Of a stretch of 64,000 nucleotides of DNA, positions 39,147-47,070 are shown piece after piece (within the stretch, counting starts at the first letter, position 1; each line of letters starts with the position of its first letter). The translations under genes were made by a program, and so were the position numbers. The notes below the pieces were generated by a model. That model was given only the letters and a program-made list of their open reading frames with translations, was not told the DNA's origin and made no database searches. This DNA is from Hyphomicrobium sp. D-2 (lineage in GTDB: Bacteria > Pseudomonadota > Alphaproteobacteria > Rhizobiales > Hyphomicrobiaceae): assembly GCF_029872155.1 (NCBI RefSeq), contig NZ_JARXLA010000004.1:291861-355860 (forward strand), in the 5' to 3' direction.

Positions 39147-39512
39147 TTGATTTGCGTACGGATCAACCTTCGGTACGGAAATAAATTTCATTGGAAAAAG
39201 CTTGCAGGCCTTTTTCTATTTTCGGTCGCATTCATTTGGCTGCTCTCGACACTTCTGCATGAGTATGCGCACTGGCGCGTCACTGTTTATGACGAGTATG
39301 GCTCTCAGTACCTTTCAAATGACGGTAGCACCGAGCCTCGCCTGTACGACAGATTTTTGAAGATCGCGATCAACGATACTGGCAATGCATTGCAGCCGAT
39401 AGGGGCAATTCTAAACTCGTTGGTATTCATTGCGATTGGGCAGCTAATCGCGTTCCCGGTTGTATCAATTCGCAATCGCATTATCGCGCGGCGTCGAGTG
39501 CCACCTGCTTAA
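39147..39512 (+). CDS. Small two-helix membrane protein with HEYAH motif
   Basis: 121 residues from TTG 39147 (no ordinary ATG is available, so the start is uncertain). A hydrophobic helix (LAGLFLFSVAFIWLLSTLL) runs straight into HEYAHW, which fits HExxH, the zinc-protease signature, on the cytoplasmic or periplasmic border. A second helix (LNSLVFIAIGQLIAFPVV) precedes a basic tail. The DNA is clearly AT-richer than its neighbours, suggesting acquired DNA. I do not recognise a family; a metalloprotease role is only a motif-based guess. Confidence 0.5.
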   Translation: MICVRINLRYGNKFHWKKLAGLFLFSVAFIWLLSTLLHEYAHWRVTVYDEYGSQYLSNDGSTEPRLYDRFLKIAINDTGNALQPIGAILNSLVFIAIGQLIAFPVVSIRNRIIARRRVPPA

Positions 39513-39623
39513 TGGGACGGGTCGCGGCGTAGCCGATTAGCCCGGCGCTGCCGAAGTGCAATCACGCGTTCGGCGGCCGGCTCCCCGGAGGGGAGTCACC
39601 GAGCGCCAAAAAGAAAGAACCGA

Positions 39624-40829
39624 TCAGCGCGGTGCTGCGGTGGTGCTTGCTGCCATCTGAGTTTTGAGCAGGCTATCGTAGACTTCCAGCGTCTGCTGTT
39701 TCATCTGCTCCAGTGAGTACGACGAGAGCACGTGCTGGCGCGCGCGTGCGCCCATCTGCGTGCGTTCTTGCGCCGACATCGAAAGCGCTTCGCCGATGGC
39801 CTTGGCCAGCGCGGCTTCGTCGCCCGGCGGAACCAGCCATCCGGTGGCGCGATCGGCGGGGCAGCCGGGACGTCCGCGCACGGTTTCGGGCGGGGCGCCG
39901 ATTTCGGTTGCGATCACCGGAGTCGCCATCACCTGCGCCTCAGTGGCGGTGCGTCCGAATGCTTCGGGCTCGATGGACGCCACAACGGAGACATGGGACG
40001 CGCACAGCGCGGCGGGCATGTCGCCCTCGTGGCCGACGAGACGCACGCGATCCTTAAGGCCCGCGTCATTGATCTGCTGCTGCAAGGCATCCCGATAGGC
40101 GCTGCGGTTCTGTGCATCGCCCGCCAGAATGAACACGACATCATCGATCGTATTGCCACGGGCAAGCAGCTCCGCCGCGCCGATGACGACCTTCTGTCCC
40201 TTCCATGCGGTGAGACGTGCTGCATGCAACACGACGCGCTGGCCCGGTTCGACACCCCAGCGGCGGCGTACAGCGGCGACTCGTTCGGGCTCGACGGCTT
40301 CAGGGTTGAAGTGCGCGCCATCGACGCCGCGATAGATCACCCGCAGTTTGGCGCCGGGGGTGCCATAGCGCATGCGGATGAGGTCGCTGGTGTAATGGGA
40401 ATTAGCGATGACGATGTCGCCGCGCGCCATGACGCTGTTGTAGAGGCTCTTTAAGGATGACTTTTCAGAATAGGCGCCATGGTAGGTGGTGACGTACGGA
40501 ACGCCCGTGCGGCGGGCGGCCAGCAAGGCGCTCCAGGCGGGGGCGCGGCTACGTGCGTGGATGAGATCGACGCCATCCTGGCGCACAATGCCGGCGATGA
40601 GATGGGCGTTCCAGATGATGTGCAGAGGGTTCTTGGTGGCCGCGGCAAAAAACCGTACATCGGCGCCGGTATCGCGCAGCCGTTGCACCATGCGGCCGCC
40701 TTCGGTCAGAACGATGCACCGCCCGCCTGCGGACTGGACGGCATCGGCAATCTCTATGGTAGAGAGTTCCGCGCCGCCGGTATCAAGCTCCGGTATGATC
40801 TGAAGTACGGTCGGGCGCTTCTCGGCCAC
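39624..40829 (-). CDS. GT4-family glycosyltransferase
   Basis: 401 residues, GT-B fold. The N-terminal LQIIPELDTGGAELSTIEIA is typical of GT4 acceptor domains. VVLHAARLTAWKGQKVVIGA and the C-terminal EPEAFGRTATEAQVMATPVI (E-x7-E nucleotide-sugar site) define the donor domain. It probably adds a sugar to a lipid or LPS core at the inner membrane. It is divergent by only 35 bases from an alpha/beta hydrolase gene. Confidence 0.9.
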   Translation of the reverse strand: MAEKRPTVLQIIPELDTGGAELSTIEIADAVQSAGGRCIVLTEGGRMVQRLRDTGADVRFFAAATKNPLHIIWNAHLIAGIVRQDGVDLIHARSRAPAWSALLAARRTGVPYVTTYHGAYSEKSSLKSLYNSVMARGDIVIANSHYTSDLIRMRYGTPGAKLRVIYRGVDGAHFNPEAVEPERVAAVRRRWGVEPGQRVVLHAARLTAWKGQKVVIGAAELLARGNTIDDVVFILAGDAQNRSAYRDALQQQINDAGLKDRVRLVGHEGDMPAALCASHVSVVASIEPEAFGRTATEAQVMATPVIATEIGAPPETVRGRPGCPADRATGWLVPPGDEAALAKAIGEALSMSAQERTQMGARARQHVLSSYSLEQMKQQTLEVYDSLLKTQMAASTTAAPR

Positions 40830-40864
40830 AAGCTAGTCCTCCGCCATCGAAAGGGTTGTTTAGA

Positions 40865-41680
40865 TTGAGTGAGAGCCAACCGCAATTCCTCCAATTGGGT
40901 CGAGGTGAAACTGTTTCGGAGCGGCGCATCGCCTATCGGGCTGATCCGCCGGCTGCGGGCGATGGCGAGGGCATCAGCCTGTTCTGGCTGTCGGGCTACA
41001 AGTCTGACATGGGCAGCACGAAGGCGACCGAACTGGCGGCCTTTGCGGCGGCCAACGGCTATGGCTGCACGCGCTTTGATTATTCGGGCCATGGCATTTC
41101 CAGCGGCGAATTTGAGAATGGCACGATCGGGTCTTGGCTGGAAGAAGCGCTGAAGGTGTTCCGCACCGTTACCAGCGGGCGCCAGATCGTGGTCGGTTCC
41201 AGCATGGGCGGCTACATCGCGCTGCTGATGCTGCGGCGGCTGCTGGCGATTGCGCCGGAGCAGGCTGCGCGCATCGCGGGCGTTGTGCTGATCGCGCCGG
41301 CCTGGGACATGACCGAAGAGCTGATGTGGAAACAGTTCGATCAGAAGGCGCGCCGCGATCTGGAAGAGACAGGCGTGTTTTTGCTGCCGTCGGAGTACGG
41401 CGAGCCCTATGCGATATCCCGCGCACTGATTGAAGAGGGGCGCAGTCATCTGATGGGGCGCCGGCCGTTCGATCCGGGGCGTCCGGTTGTCATTCTGCAG
41501 GGGCGCTTTGATACGTCGGTTCCGATCAGCCATTCGCGCGCACTGGTGAGTGTGCTGGAAGGCGGCTGGGCGGAGTTTGTAGAGATTCCAGACGGCGATC
41601 ATCGGTTGTCGCGGCCGCAGGATATATCGCTTCTTTTTACCAAAATCGACGAGATGATCGCGCGGGCAAACTTCAAGTAG
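40865..41680 (+). CDS. Alpha/beta hydrolase
   Basis: 271 residues from TTG 40865 (AAAGGG nine bases upstream). A typical alpha/beta hydrolase: FWLSGYKSDMGSTKATELAA, the nucleophile elbow VVGSSMGGYIAL (Ser), VVILQGRFDTSVPI (Asp) and PDGDHRLSRPQD (His). The family includes esterases and peptidase-like enzymes; no substrate can be assigned. Confidence 0.88.
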   Translation: MSESQPQFLQLGRGETVSERRIAYRADPPAAGDGEGISLFWLSGYKSDMGSTKATELAAFAAANGYGCTRFDYSGHGISSGEFENGTIGSWLEEALKVFRTVTSGRQIVVGSSMGGYIALLMLRRLLAIAPEQAARIAGVVLIAPAWDMTEELMWKQFDQKARRDLEETGVFLLPSEYGEPYAISRALIEEGRSHLMGRRPFDPGRPVVILQGRFDTSVPISHSRALVSVLEGGWAEFVEIPDGDHRLSRPQDISLLFTKIDEMIARANFK

Positions 41681-42310
41681 CGGGACAGAAAAAAGAGGGA
41701 TCGACAGAAGCTTCGGTCCGTGGAAAGCTGGTGTTCGAGTGATGGAATGCGAGCACCGCCATGACGAATGCGGGCCTTGGCGCCCTCAGAGTCGCTTGTG
41801 AATTTTCTCTCATCCCGCAGTGATTGCCACTGTCGGAGCCGAAGTCGAGTTCGGCCTGATCGTCAAAAGCACGCGGTGGAACCCGGCAGATTTTGCAGCG
41901 GGCCACCGCGGCGCCCACCACGCTTCCAAATACAATTCGCGCCATAACCCGCGATCGGTGAACCAGCGCGCTCAGCTTGCGTTGCAGCGCACGGGAAGTC
42001 GCGCGTGCGCTTATCGTCAGTCGTTGCAGATGTCGTCGCCGCAAGCACGCGCGGTGACGTTGTCGTCGTATTCGGTCAATCCCAAACACTAGGAGGACAA
42101 TTGCATCGCAATGCGATGCTGCGCATTGCGTGAACCAAAAAATCGAACTGTGTTTGCAGCAGAGGAGTTCAACGTGCGCACGACAATTAAAATTGCCGCC
42201 AATGTTGGAGGATTTGCGCGACATCAATGATCACACCGTCGCCTTAGAGCGACCATGGATTTGCGCTGAATTTTACGATTGTCACGATCACAGAAAACAG
42301 GAGAGCGCCT
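41681..42310. other. 630-base gap, possible gene remnants
   Basis: No intact gene. On the minus strand, in-frame pieces with gene-like codons are visible, for example LTEYDDNVTARACGDDICND before a stop at about 42022, and a Cys-containing piece FDDQAELDFGSDSGNH near 41850 in another frame. They could be a decayed exported-protein gene. The end of the gap is the hpf leader with AGGAG before 42311. Confidence 0.3.
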
Positions 42311-42892
42311 ATGGAGAGAGCCCTGCAAATCGTCTTCAAGAACGTGGAGAGCTCAGCTTCCCTGGAGAATATGATCCGCATGCGAGCGGACCGTTTGAAG
42401 AAGTTCCACCCCAACATCATTGGCGCGCGCGTGGTGGTGAGCGTGCCGCACCGCGCATCGGAAGCCGGCAAGCTTCCGCTTGGCATTGCGGTTGAGGTGG
42501 AGGTGCCAGGCCATAACACGGTTGTGGCCAAGGGCGAGCAGGAGCGCGCCGACGCCAAGGGCGAAAATACGGCGGTGGTGAACCGCGTGTTCGAGGCGAT
42601 CGAGCGGCAGCTCGGCCAGATCATGGCGACGCGCAAGGGGGCCGTGAAGCAGCACGCTTCGGCTGGAGATACCGGCATTGTGGTGCGGATGTTCCCGGAT
42701 GAGGACTATGGCTTCATCGAGGTTAAAGGCTCGCCGGACCTATATTTTTCCCGCGATGCCTGCGGTAACGGGGCGTTCGAGGACATAAAGGTCGGGGCGA
42801 TGGTGCACGTGCTGCGCTCGCCGGCGGAAGGGCCGATGGGTCCGCAGGCCAGTTCGGTGAAGCTGCTGGACGCCGCCCGCAGTCCTTCATGA
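42311..42892 (+). CDS. HPF/RaiA ribosome-associated factor fused to a cold-shock domain
   Basis: 193 residues. Residues 1-110 are an HPF/S30AE fold (ALQIVFKNVESSASLENMIR, GARVVVSVPHRASEAGKLPL, VFEAIERQLGQIMATRKG). Residues about 118-188 are a cold-shock/OB domain: GDTGIVVRMFPDEDYGFIEV, DLYFSRDACGNGAFEDIKVG, GPQASSVKLL. HPF factors hibernate or protect ribosomes in the resting cell; the CSD adds RNA binding. The usual hpf between rpoN and ptsN is absent in this genome segment, so this may be its functional stand-in (inference). Confidence 0.9.
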   Translation: MERALQIVFKNVESSASLENMIRMRADRLKKFHPNIIGARVVVSVPHRASEAGKLPLGIAVEVEVPGHNTVVAKGEQERADAKGENTAVVNRVFEAIERQLGQIMATRKGAVKQHASAGDTGIVVRMFPDEDYGFIEVKGSPDLYFSRDACGNGAFEDIKVGAMVHVLRSPAEGPMGPQASSVKLLDAARSPS

Positions 42893-42965
42893 TGTTGCGA
42901 ACAAGCATCCGTCGTCTTTCTCCGCCATGCTACAGGAGGTGAAGGAATAAAAGGGGGAGGGACGG

Positions 42966-44354
42966 ATGCTGCAGACAACGCCCGGCGGCAGGCTGGCGGA
43001 GGATTTGGCGCGGATCGAGGAGATCGCCGCGCGTCCGGCAGGCACCGCGCGGGAACTGGCAGCGAACCTGAACGAGCTCTATGCGGCGACGTATGAGCTT
43101 TGTCTCGACCGCTACGAGCTCGACACGCTGCTGCATTCGGCGCCAGAAATAGCGCAGGCCATCTTTGCGATGCGCCTGCGTCTGCGCAGCCAGATTGCCG
43201 ATTGGCACGCGCGCGGATTTCTGACGCGGCCGGGCGAGCGCGCATTGCGCAACGCGCTTCGCATTGCCCGTTACGTCACCGACATGATGGGCGAGATCAA
43301 CATCCGCTACGCCCAGCTCGGCCCGAACGAGAAAACGCTGCGCGGCTTCAGCGGCCGCAGCTTTAACACGTTCGTCAATCCGAAGTTTGAGACCGGCGAA
43401 GACATCGATTTCCGCACCGGCGATCTGCTGCTCATGCGCGGCATGGCGCACAACAGCGCCGCGATTGCACGCATCGGTGATGTCGACAGCCAGTTCAGCC
43501 ATCTGGCGATGATCTACACTGACGCCAACGGCAAACACTGGGTGGTGGAAGCGCTGATTGAATCGGGATCGGTGATCAATCCGCTGTCCGAAACGCTGCA
43601 CCACGGGCTTGGCCGCTGCATTGTGTTCCGCCATCGCGATCCGGAACTGGCGGCGCGTGCGGCGGCGATGATCTATCACACCATCGCCAAGTCACATCAG
43701 AAGCGCAACGGCCACATCTGGTACGACTTCTCGATGGAGCTAGAGGGCAACAAGGAGCTATTCTGTTCCAAGCTGGTGCGTGAGGCGTTCCGGCTGGGCA
43801 GTGAGAACAGGGTTACACTGCCGACATTCATGACACGCTTCGACATGCGCAACCGCGACTTCGTGGATCGCATCGGTGTGACCGCGCGCGAAACGTTCGC
43901 GCCCGCCGACATCGAAATGGAGCCGGATTTCGACGTGGTGGCGGAGTGGCAGGACTATCGCGTCACCTCGCGCCTGCGGTTGCAGGATCTGCTGATGGAT
44001 CAGCTGTTCCACTGGATGGAAACGCACGACTATCGGTTCGAGGAGGATTTTCCGGTCCGCCTGATCGGCTGGATGGGGCAGATGTCGGGCCAGCTTTCAA
44101 CGCGCGCCAAGCAACTGATCGCAGATGTGGTGCCGACCGTGCCGCCGAACATGACGCGCTCGGCGATCAAGGCAGTGGCGATGCTGCATCGGACGGCCGA
44201 GCCGCTGCTGGATGAATTGCAGGCGCTGGAGCGTCGTCGCATCGACCGCACCGGCCGTCCGCTGCATCCGCGCGAGGTTTATGATTTCCTGGAAACCAAG
44301 CGGCAGAATTCGAACGGTGCGATCGGCTATCTGGCAACGGCGCAGTCAAAGTAG
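42966..44354 (+). CDS. YiiX/NlpC-P60-like permuted papain-fold protein
   Basis: 462 residues. Helical N-terminal part (LAANLNELYAATYELCLDRY) is followed by a YiiX/YebB-type permuted papain domain: DIDFRTGDLLLMRGMAHNSA, VDSQFSHLAMIYTDANGKHW (catalytic His), and GNKELFCSKLVREAFRLGSE (catalytic Cys). The C-terminal part is helical (LHRTAEPLLDELQALERRRI) and Arg-rich. Such enzymes cut amide or thioester bonds in peptidoglycan or lipids. Its last 188 bases are duplicated at 46321-46502 around a cassette region, so this 3' end may be the recombined one. Confidence 0.78.
   Translation: MLQTTPGGRLAEDLARIEEIAARPAGTARELAANLNELYAATYELCLDRYELDTLLHSAPEIAQAIFAMRLRLRSQIADWHARGFLTRPGERALRNALRIARYVTDMMGEINIRYAQLGPNEKTLRGFSGRSFNTFVNPKFETGEDIDFRTGDLLLMRGMAHNSAAIARIGDVDSQFSHLAMIYTDANGKHWVVEALIESGSVINPLSETLHHGLGRCIVFRHRDPELAARAAAMIYHTIAKSHQKRNGHIWYDFSMELEGNKELFCSKLVREAFRLGSENRVTLPTFMTRFDMRNRDFVDRIGVTARETFAPADIEMEPDFDVVAEWQDYRVTSRLRLQDLLMDQLFHWMETHDYRFEEDFPVRLIGWMGQMSGQLSTRAKQLIADVVPTVPPNMTRSAIKAVAMLHRTAEPLLDELQALERRRIDRTGRPLHPREVYDFLETKRQNSNGAIGYLATAQSK
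44167..44354 (+). repeat. Direct repeat copy 1: 3' end of the YiiX-like gene
   Basis: Begins at TCAAGGC in the gene and runs to its stop. Pairs with 46321-46502 at roughly 90% identity. Most differences are at third positions (for example CGT/CGC, GAG/GAA, CTG/CTC). Confidence 0.9.
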
Positions 44355-44456
44355 GGCTGCGATTGAGGCTGCGTGCGGCGTTTGAAACCGCTCGGAACTG
44401 GTCTCGGACGCGAGTGCCCTGCAGAATAGCCACCGCTCGGACTACGGCATGAGGAA

Positions 44457-45032
44457 ATGACTGACAGTGAAATTCAAGGCCGATTGGAAGTAGCAGCACG
44501 ACTCCGGTTGGAAGGAGATGTGCAAGCTGCCGTCGCAGAATACGAGAATCTCGTCCGGCGCGGCTGCGCATTTGCCACGGTCCAGCTAGGCTTCATGCTG
44601 CAGCAGGGCGATGTTGTTGCTAAAGATGAAGCTCGTGCGGAGGAGTTGCTGTGTCGGGCGGCTGAAAGCGGCGATTGGCTCGGGAAATACTTCTATGCGA
44701 ATTTTCTCGAATCCGTACAGCGCAGCGAAGAAGCTTTTGGCCTGATGAACAGCACTGCCGCGGTAGGCCACTTGCCCGCAATAAATAGATTGGGTCTCTA
44801 CTATCTAAAGGGCACCGGCTGCGAAGCAGACGAATTGGCAGGCATTCACTATCGAACCTATGCTGCAGACTATGGCCACTTGTTCGCAAAGAAATGGCGA
44901 GCCGCAAGGAGAATGAAGGGATTTGAGGGATTGGGGCGGGTGTTGCCCGGGGTCGTTGAGTTTTTAAGCTCCACGGTGATGATATTTTGGCTCACAGTGC
45001 GCGCGCCCAATGACCCAAGAGTTGTCGCGTGA
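44457..45032 (+). CDS. Sel1-repeat protein
   Basis: 191 residues with at least three Sel1-like repeats (GDVQAAVAEYENLVRRGCAF, GLYYLKGTGCEADELAGIHY style, YAADYGHLFAKKWRAARRMK) and a hydrophobic C-terminus (LPGVVEFLSSTVMIFWLTVR) that may insert in the membrane. ATG 44457 starts 102 bases after the YiiX-like gene. The last base-pairs overlap the next gene by GTGA. AT-richer than the flanks. A degenerate copy of its C-terminus occurs at 45884-45976, so it has been duplicated once. Confidence 0.75.
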   Translation: MTDSEIQGRLEVAARLRLEGDVQAAVAEYENLVRRGCAFATVQLGFMLQQGDVVAKDEARAEELLCRAAESGDWLGKYFYANFLESVQRSEEAFGLMNSTAAVGHLPAINRLGLYYLKGTGCEADELAGIHYRTYAADYGHLFAKKWRAARRMKGFEGLGRVLPGVVEFLSSTVMIFWLTVRAPNDPRVVA

Positions 45033-45370
45033 ACGATATGCTAAGCGAAGAACTTGTCACCTATCTTCACAAATGCGGGCTCTCCGATCGCAAGATCCGG
45101 AATGCTACACCCGATACTAGAATGTTTCATGATCTTGGCATTTATGGCGACGTGGCTGAATCCTGCTTGGAGATTTTGCAATTGGAATATGACGTCGACC
45201 TGTCGACGTTCTGTTTTGGCAAATATTTCCCGCCAGAATTTTCGGGCAAAAACGTCTTGACTCAATTTATACGATCGCTTCTGCCGTTTAACATTTTCAG
45301 AGATAATTGCTACAATTCTATGACATTGAGAGACATCGAAAGCTCAATTCAAAGCAAGGTGTTGGGCTAG
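45029..45370 (+). CDS. DUF1493-family (acyl-carrier-like) protein
   Basis: 113 residues from GTG 45029, which overlaps the Sel1 gene stop in GTGA. The DUF1493 fold is suggested by MFHDLGIYGDVAESCLEILQ and VDLSTFCFGKYFPPEFSGKN. The Ser that carries phosphopantetheine in true acyl carrier proteins is not visible (the position reads YGDVAES), so carrier activity is doubtful. Function unknown; it is coupled in translation to the Sel1 protein. Confidence 0.75.
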   Translation: MNDMLSEELVTYLHKCGLSDRKIRNATPDTRMFHDLGIYGDVAESCLEILQLEYDVDLSTFCFGKYFPPEFSGKNVLTQFIRSLLPFNIFRDNCYNSMTLRDIESSIQSKVLG

Positions 45371-45461
45371 GTATTCGTGGTGTCACGGATCAATCGATGC
45401 GGTGCAGGTTACGGATGGAGACTGTGTCATGGTGCCGGTTACGCAGGAAGGCCAGAAGCGA

Positions 45462-45863
45462 ATGGCGAGCATGCATGTCACCCTTTACCTGTACGGTCTG
45501 GAACTAGATCCTGACGTCATCAAAGCGGCGACGGGATTGCTGCCAGCACGCGCTGGAAAACGTGGTGATATATTGAATTCGCCAACAAGTGATTCAATAG
45601 GGGTTCGAAAAATGGGATATTGTACATTCTCATCGGATTGCGCCTCGAACGATTTTACTGCGCATTTCTCTTCTTTGCGGGAGAAAATATCAAATTTTCC
45701 AAAGCCAGTGCTTGCGTTGCCCGGCGTCGAAAGTGCCATGCTCGACATCTATGTCGATCAAATATGGGACTCGACTGCTATAGATTTTTCGGTTGAAGAA
45801 ATTAAATGCCTTGCCGAGATGGGGGTATCAGTTAATTGCACTGCATGCGTAGAAAATGATTAG
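45462..45863 (+). CDS. DUF4279-family protein
   Basis: 133 residues from ATG 45462; 45402, 45429 and 45471 are alternative starts. The VTLYLYGLELDPDVIKAATG start, VRKMGYCTFSSDCASND middle and DIYVDQIWDSTAIDFSVEEI end match DUF4279 from memory. AT-rich codon use. The DUF is uncharacterised; small proteins of this kind are frequently found in accessory and immunity-type cassettes. It is 91 bases after the DUF1493 gene. Confidence 0.65.
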   Translation: MASMHVTLYLYGLELDPDVIKAATGLLPARAGKRGDILNSPTSDSIGVRKMGYCTFSSDCASNDFTAHFSSLREKISNFPKPVLALPGVESAMLDIYVDQIWDSTAIDFSVEEIKCLAEMGVSVNCTACVEND

Positions 45864-45883
45864 AGCCGCAAGCGACTCGGGCT

Positions 45884-45976
45884 GGTCGCCCGGGGTCAGC
45901 TGAGTTTTTAACGCCACTCTGATGTTTTTTTTGGCTCATGGTGTGGGCACCTAAAGATTCAAGAATTATCGCCTGA
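45884..45976 (+). repeat. Degenerate copy of the Sel1 gene's 3' end
   Basis: GCCCGGGGTCAGCTGAGTTT and on parallels 44940-45032 (GCCCGGGGTCGTTGAGTTTT) at about 70-75% identity through GCCTGA/GCGTGA. Stops and shifts break the frame. The motif GGGGTCAG in it recurs at 46051 and 46081. Confidence 0.75.
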
Positions 45977-46050
45977 TCTGGCGTTGCGTTTTCGAGTTTG
46001 AGCGCTCTGCCAGATCGGCGACTATGAATGTAAGTGTAAAATTACGGATT

Positions 46051-46088
46051 GGGGTCAGCGATCTCTCCATATTTTTAATAGGGGTCAG
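46051..46088 (+). repeat. GGGGTCAG motif pair
   Basis: GGGGTCAG occurs at 46051-46058 and 46081-46088, and a third time at 45892-45899. Short motifs like this are known around REP-type mobile repeats, from memory. Significance is low but they bracket cassette edges. Confidence 0.35.
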
Positions 46089-46316
46089 ATGGACAGCTTT
46101 GGGTACGGTGCAGCATTCGCGGTAGGGTCCATAGTGGCTATGCTCGTGTGCGGCGTAGCGCGGGCATCCCGGCTGTGGTGGATTGTGCCATACTTATTGC
46201 TGGTACCCGCTGGAATGCTCTTTTACGACGCTAAAGGGTGGAGTGGATTGGGCGGAGTTTCGATATTTGCTGTGGTGCTCGTCGCTATGCAATTTCAACG
46301 TCACCTGAGAATCTAG
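46089..46316 (+). CDS. Small two-helix membrane protein
   Basis: 75 residues with a good ribosome site (AGGGG, 4 bases before ATG). Two or three hydrophobic helices (AAFAVGSIVAMLVCGVARAS, LWWIVPYLLLVPAGMLFY, GGVSIFAVVLVAMQF) fill most of it. I recognise no family. It is the last cassette gene before the displaced 3' end. Confidence 0.55.
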   Translation: MDSFGYGAAFAVGSIVAMLVCGVARASRLWWIVPYLLLVPAGMLFYDAKGWSGLGGVSIFAVVLVAMQFQRHLRI

Positions 46317-46320
46317 CCCA

Positions 46321-46502
46321 TCAAGGCGGTCGGGATGCTGCATCGGACGGCCGAGCCGCTGCTGGATGAATTGCAGGCGCTGGAGCGTCGCCGCATCGAC
46401 CGTTCTGGACGGCCGCTGCATCCGCGCGAAGTGTATGATTTCCTGGAAACCAAGCGGCAGAACTCTAACGGTGCGATCGGCTATCTCGCGACGCGGCAGT
46501 AG
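46321..46502 (+). pseudogene. Displaced second copy of the YiiX-like gene's 3' end
   Basis: Copy 2 of the direct repeat. It has no start upstream (TAG precedes the frame) and the first ATG at 46335 would give only 55 residues (MLHRTAEPLLDELQALERRR). The frame is conserved to a TAG at 46500-46502, and differences from copy 1 are mostly synonymous, which means the sequence was once part of a selected gene. Confidence 0.85.
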
Positions 46503-46555
46503 TGCTGTGGGAGGCGAAAGCGCGGCGGAAATGGGGAGCTAGATTGAAGTCAACG

Positions 46556-46984
46556 ATGGCGGATGATTTGGGTCAGCTCTTAAAGAAGCTCCGCGAAATG
46601 GATGGCCCCATCGGCAGACTCATGGAGATAGGTCGCTCACTAAGCGATGTCGATCTCGCGAAAGAACAAAAGGCAGCTGTCGGGGAGCTGCTGCAGCGCC
46701 AGTTCGAAGTTATGGAACTCATTCTTGGGCAGCGGGAAAATCTGCCTACGGAAAAGGACACTCCAATAACCGTAGGTGATGTCGTCGTGCTCAGCGAAGT
46801 TCCGCCTGAATTGATTTCTGGGCTGCCAGATGAGGACGTGGCGGCGATTGCGGCCCAGATTGGTTCAAAAATGAAGGTGTCGGGGTTTGACGAGCTCGGA
46901 AACGTCGAACTCGAATTTGCGTCCTCCGCAGACACTTTTCATACTATTTTCGTTACGGCGAAAAGCTTGAGGAAGGTCGATTAA
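46556..46984 (+). CDS. Conserved hypothetical protein
   Basis: 142 residues. N-terminal helical part (LLKKLREMDGPIGRLMEIGR, RQFEVMELILGQRENLP) and a C-terminal beta-rich domain (VGDVVVLSEVPPELISGLPD, GSKMKVSGFDELGNVELEFA). Rhizobial proteins with the same C-terminal pattern (a rule-out of 'PPELLSGLP' type) are familiar but unnamed. ATG 46556 is preferred over a longer frame from 46502. It is directly downstream of the displaced repeat. Confidence 0.65.
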   Translation: MADDLGQLLKKLREMDGPIGRLMEIGRSLSDVDLAKEQKAAVGELLQRQFEVMELILGQRENLPTEKDTPITVGDVVVLSEVPPELISGLPDEDVAAIAAQIGSKMKVSGFDELGNVELEFASSADTFHTIFVTAKSLRKVD

Positions 46985-47070
46985 GTCAGCGGCGCAGTTT
47001 TCCTCCTACGCCATTGTTTTTTTCTTGCATCGCAGACGGCCAAGCTCGTCGCATAAGGAGTGTGTAGCTA

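Noticed and set aside
41673..42227. 184-residue minus-strand frame in the 41.7-42.3 kb gap
   Set aside because: Arg/His-rich and inconsistent; better gene-like codons appear in other broken frames, so at most a remnant.
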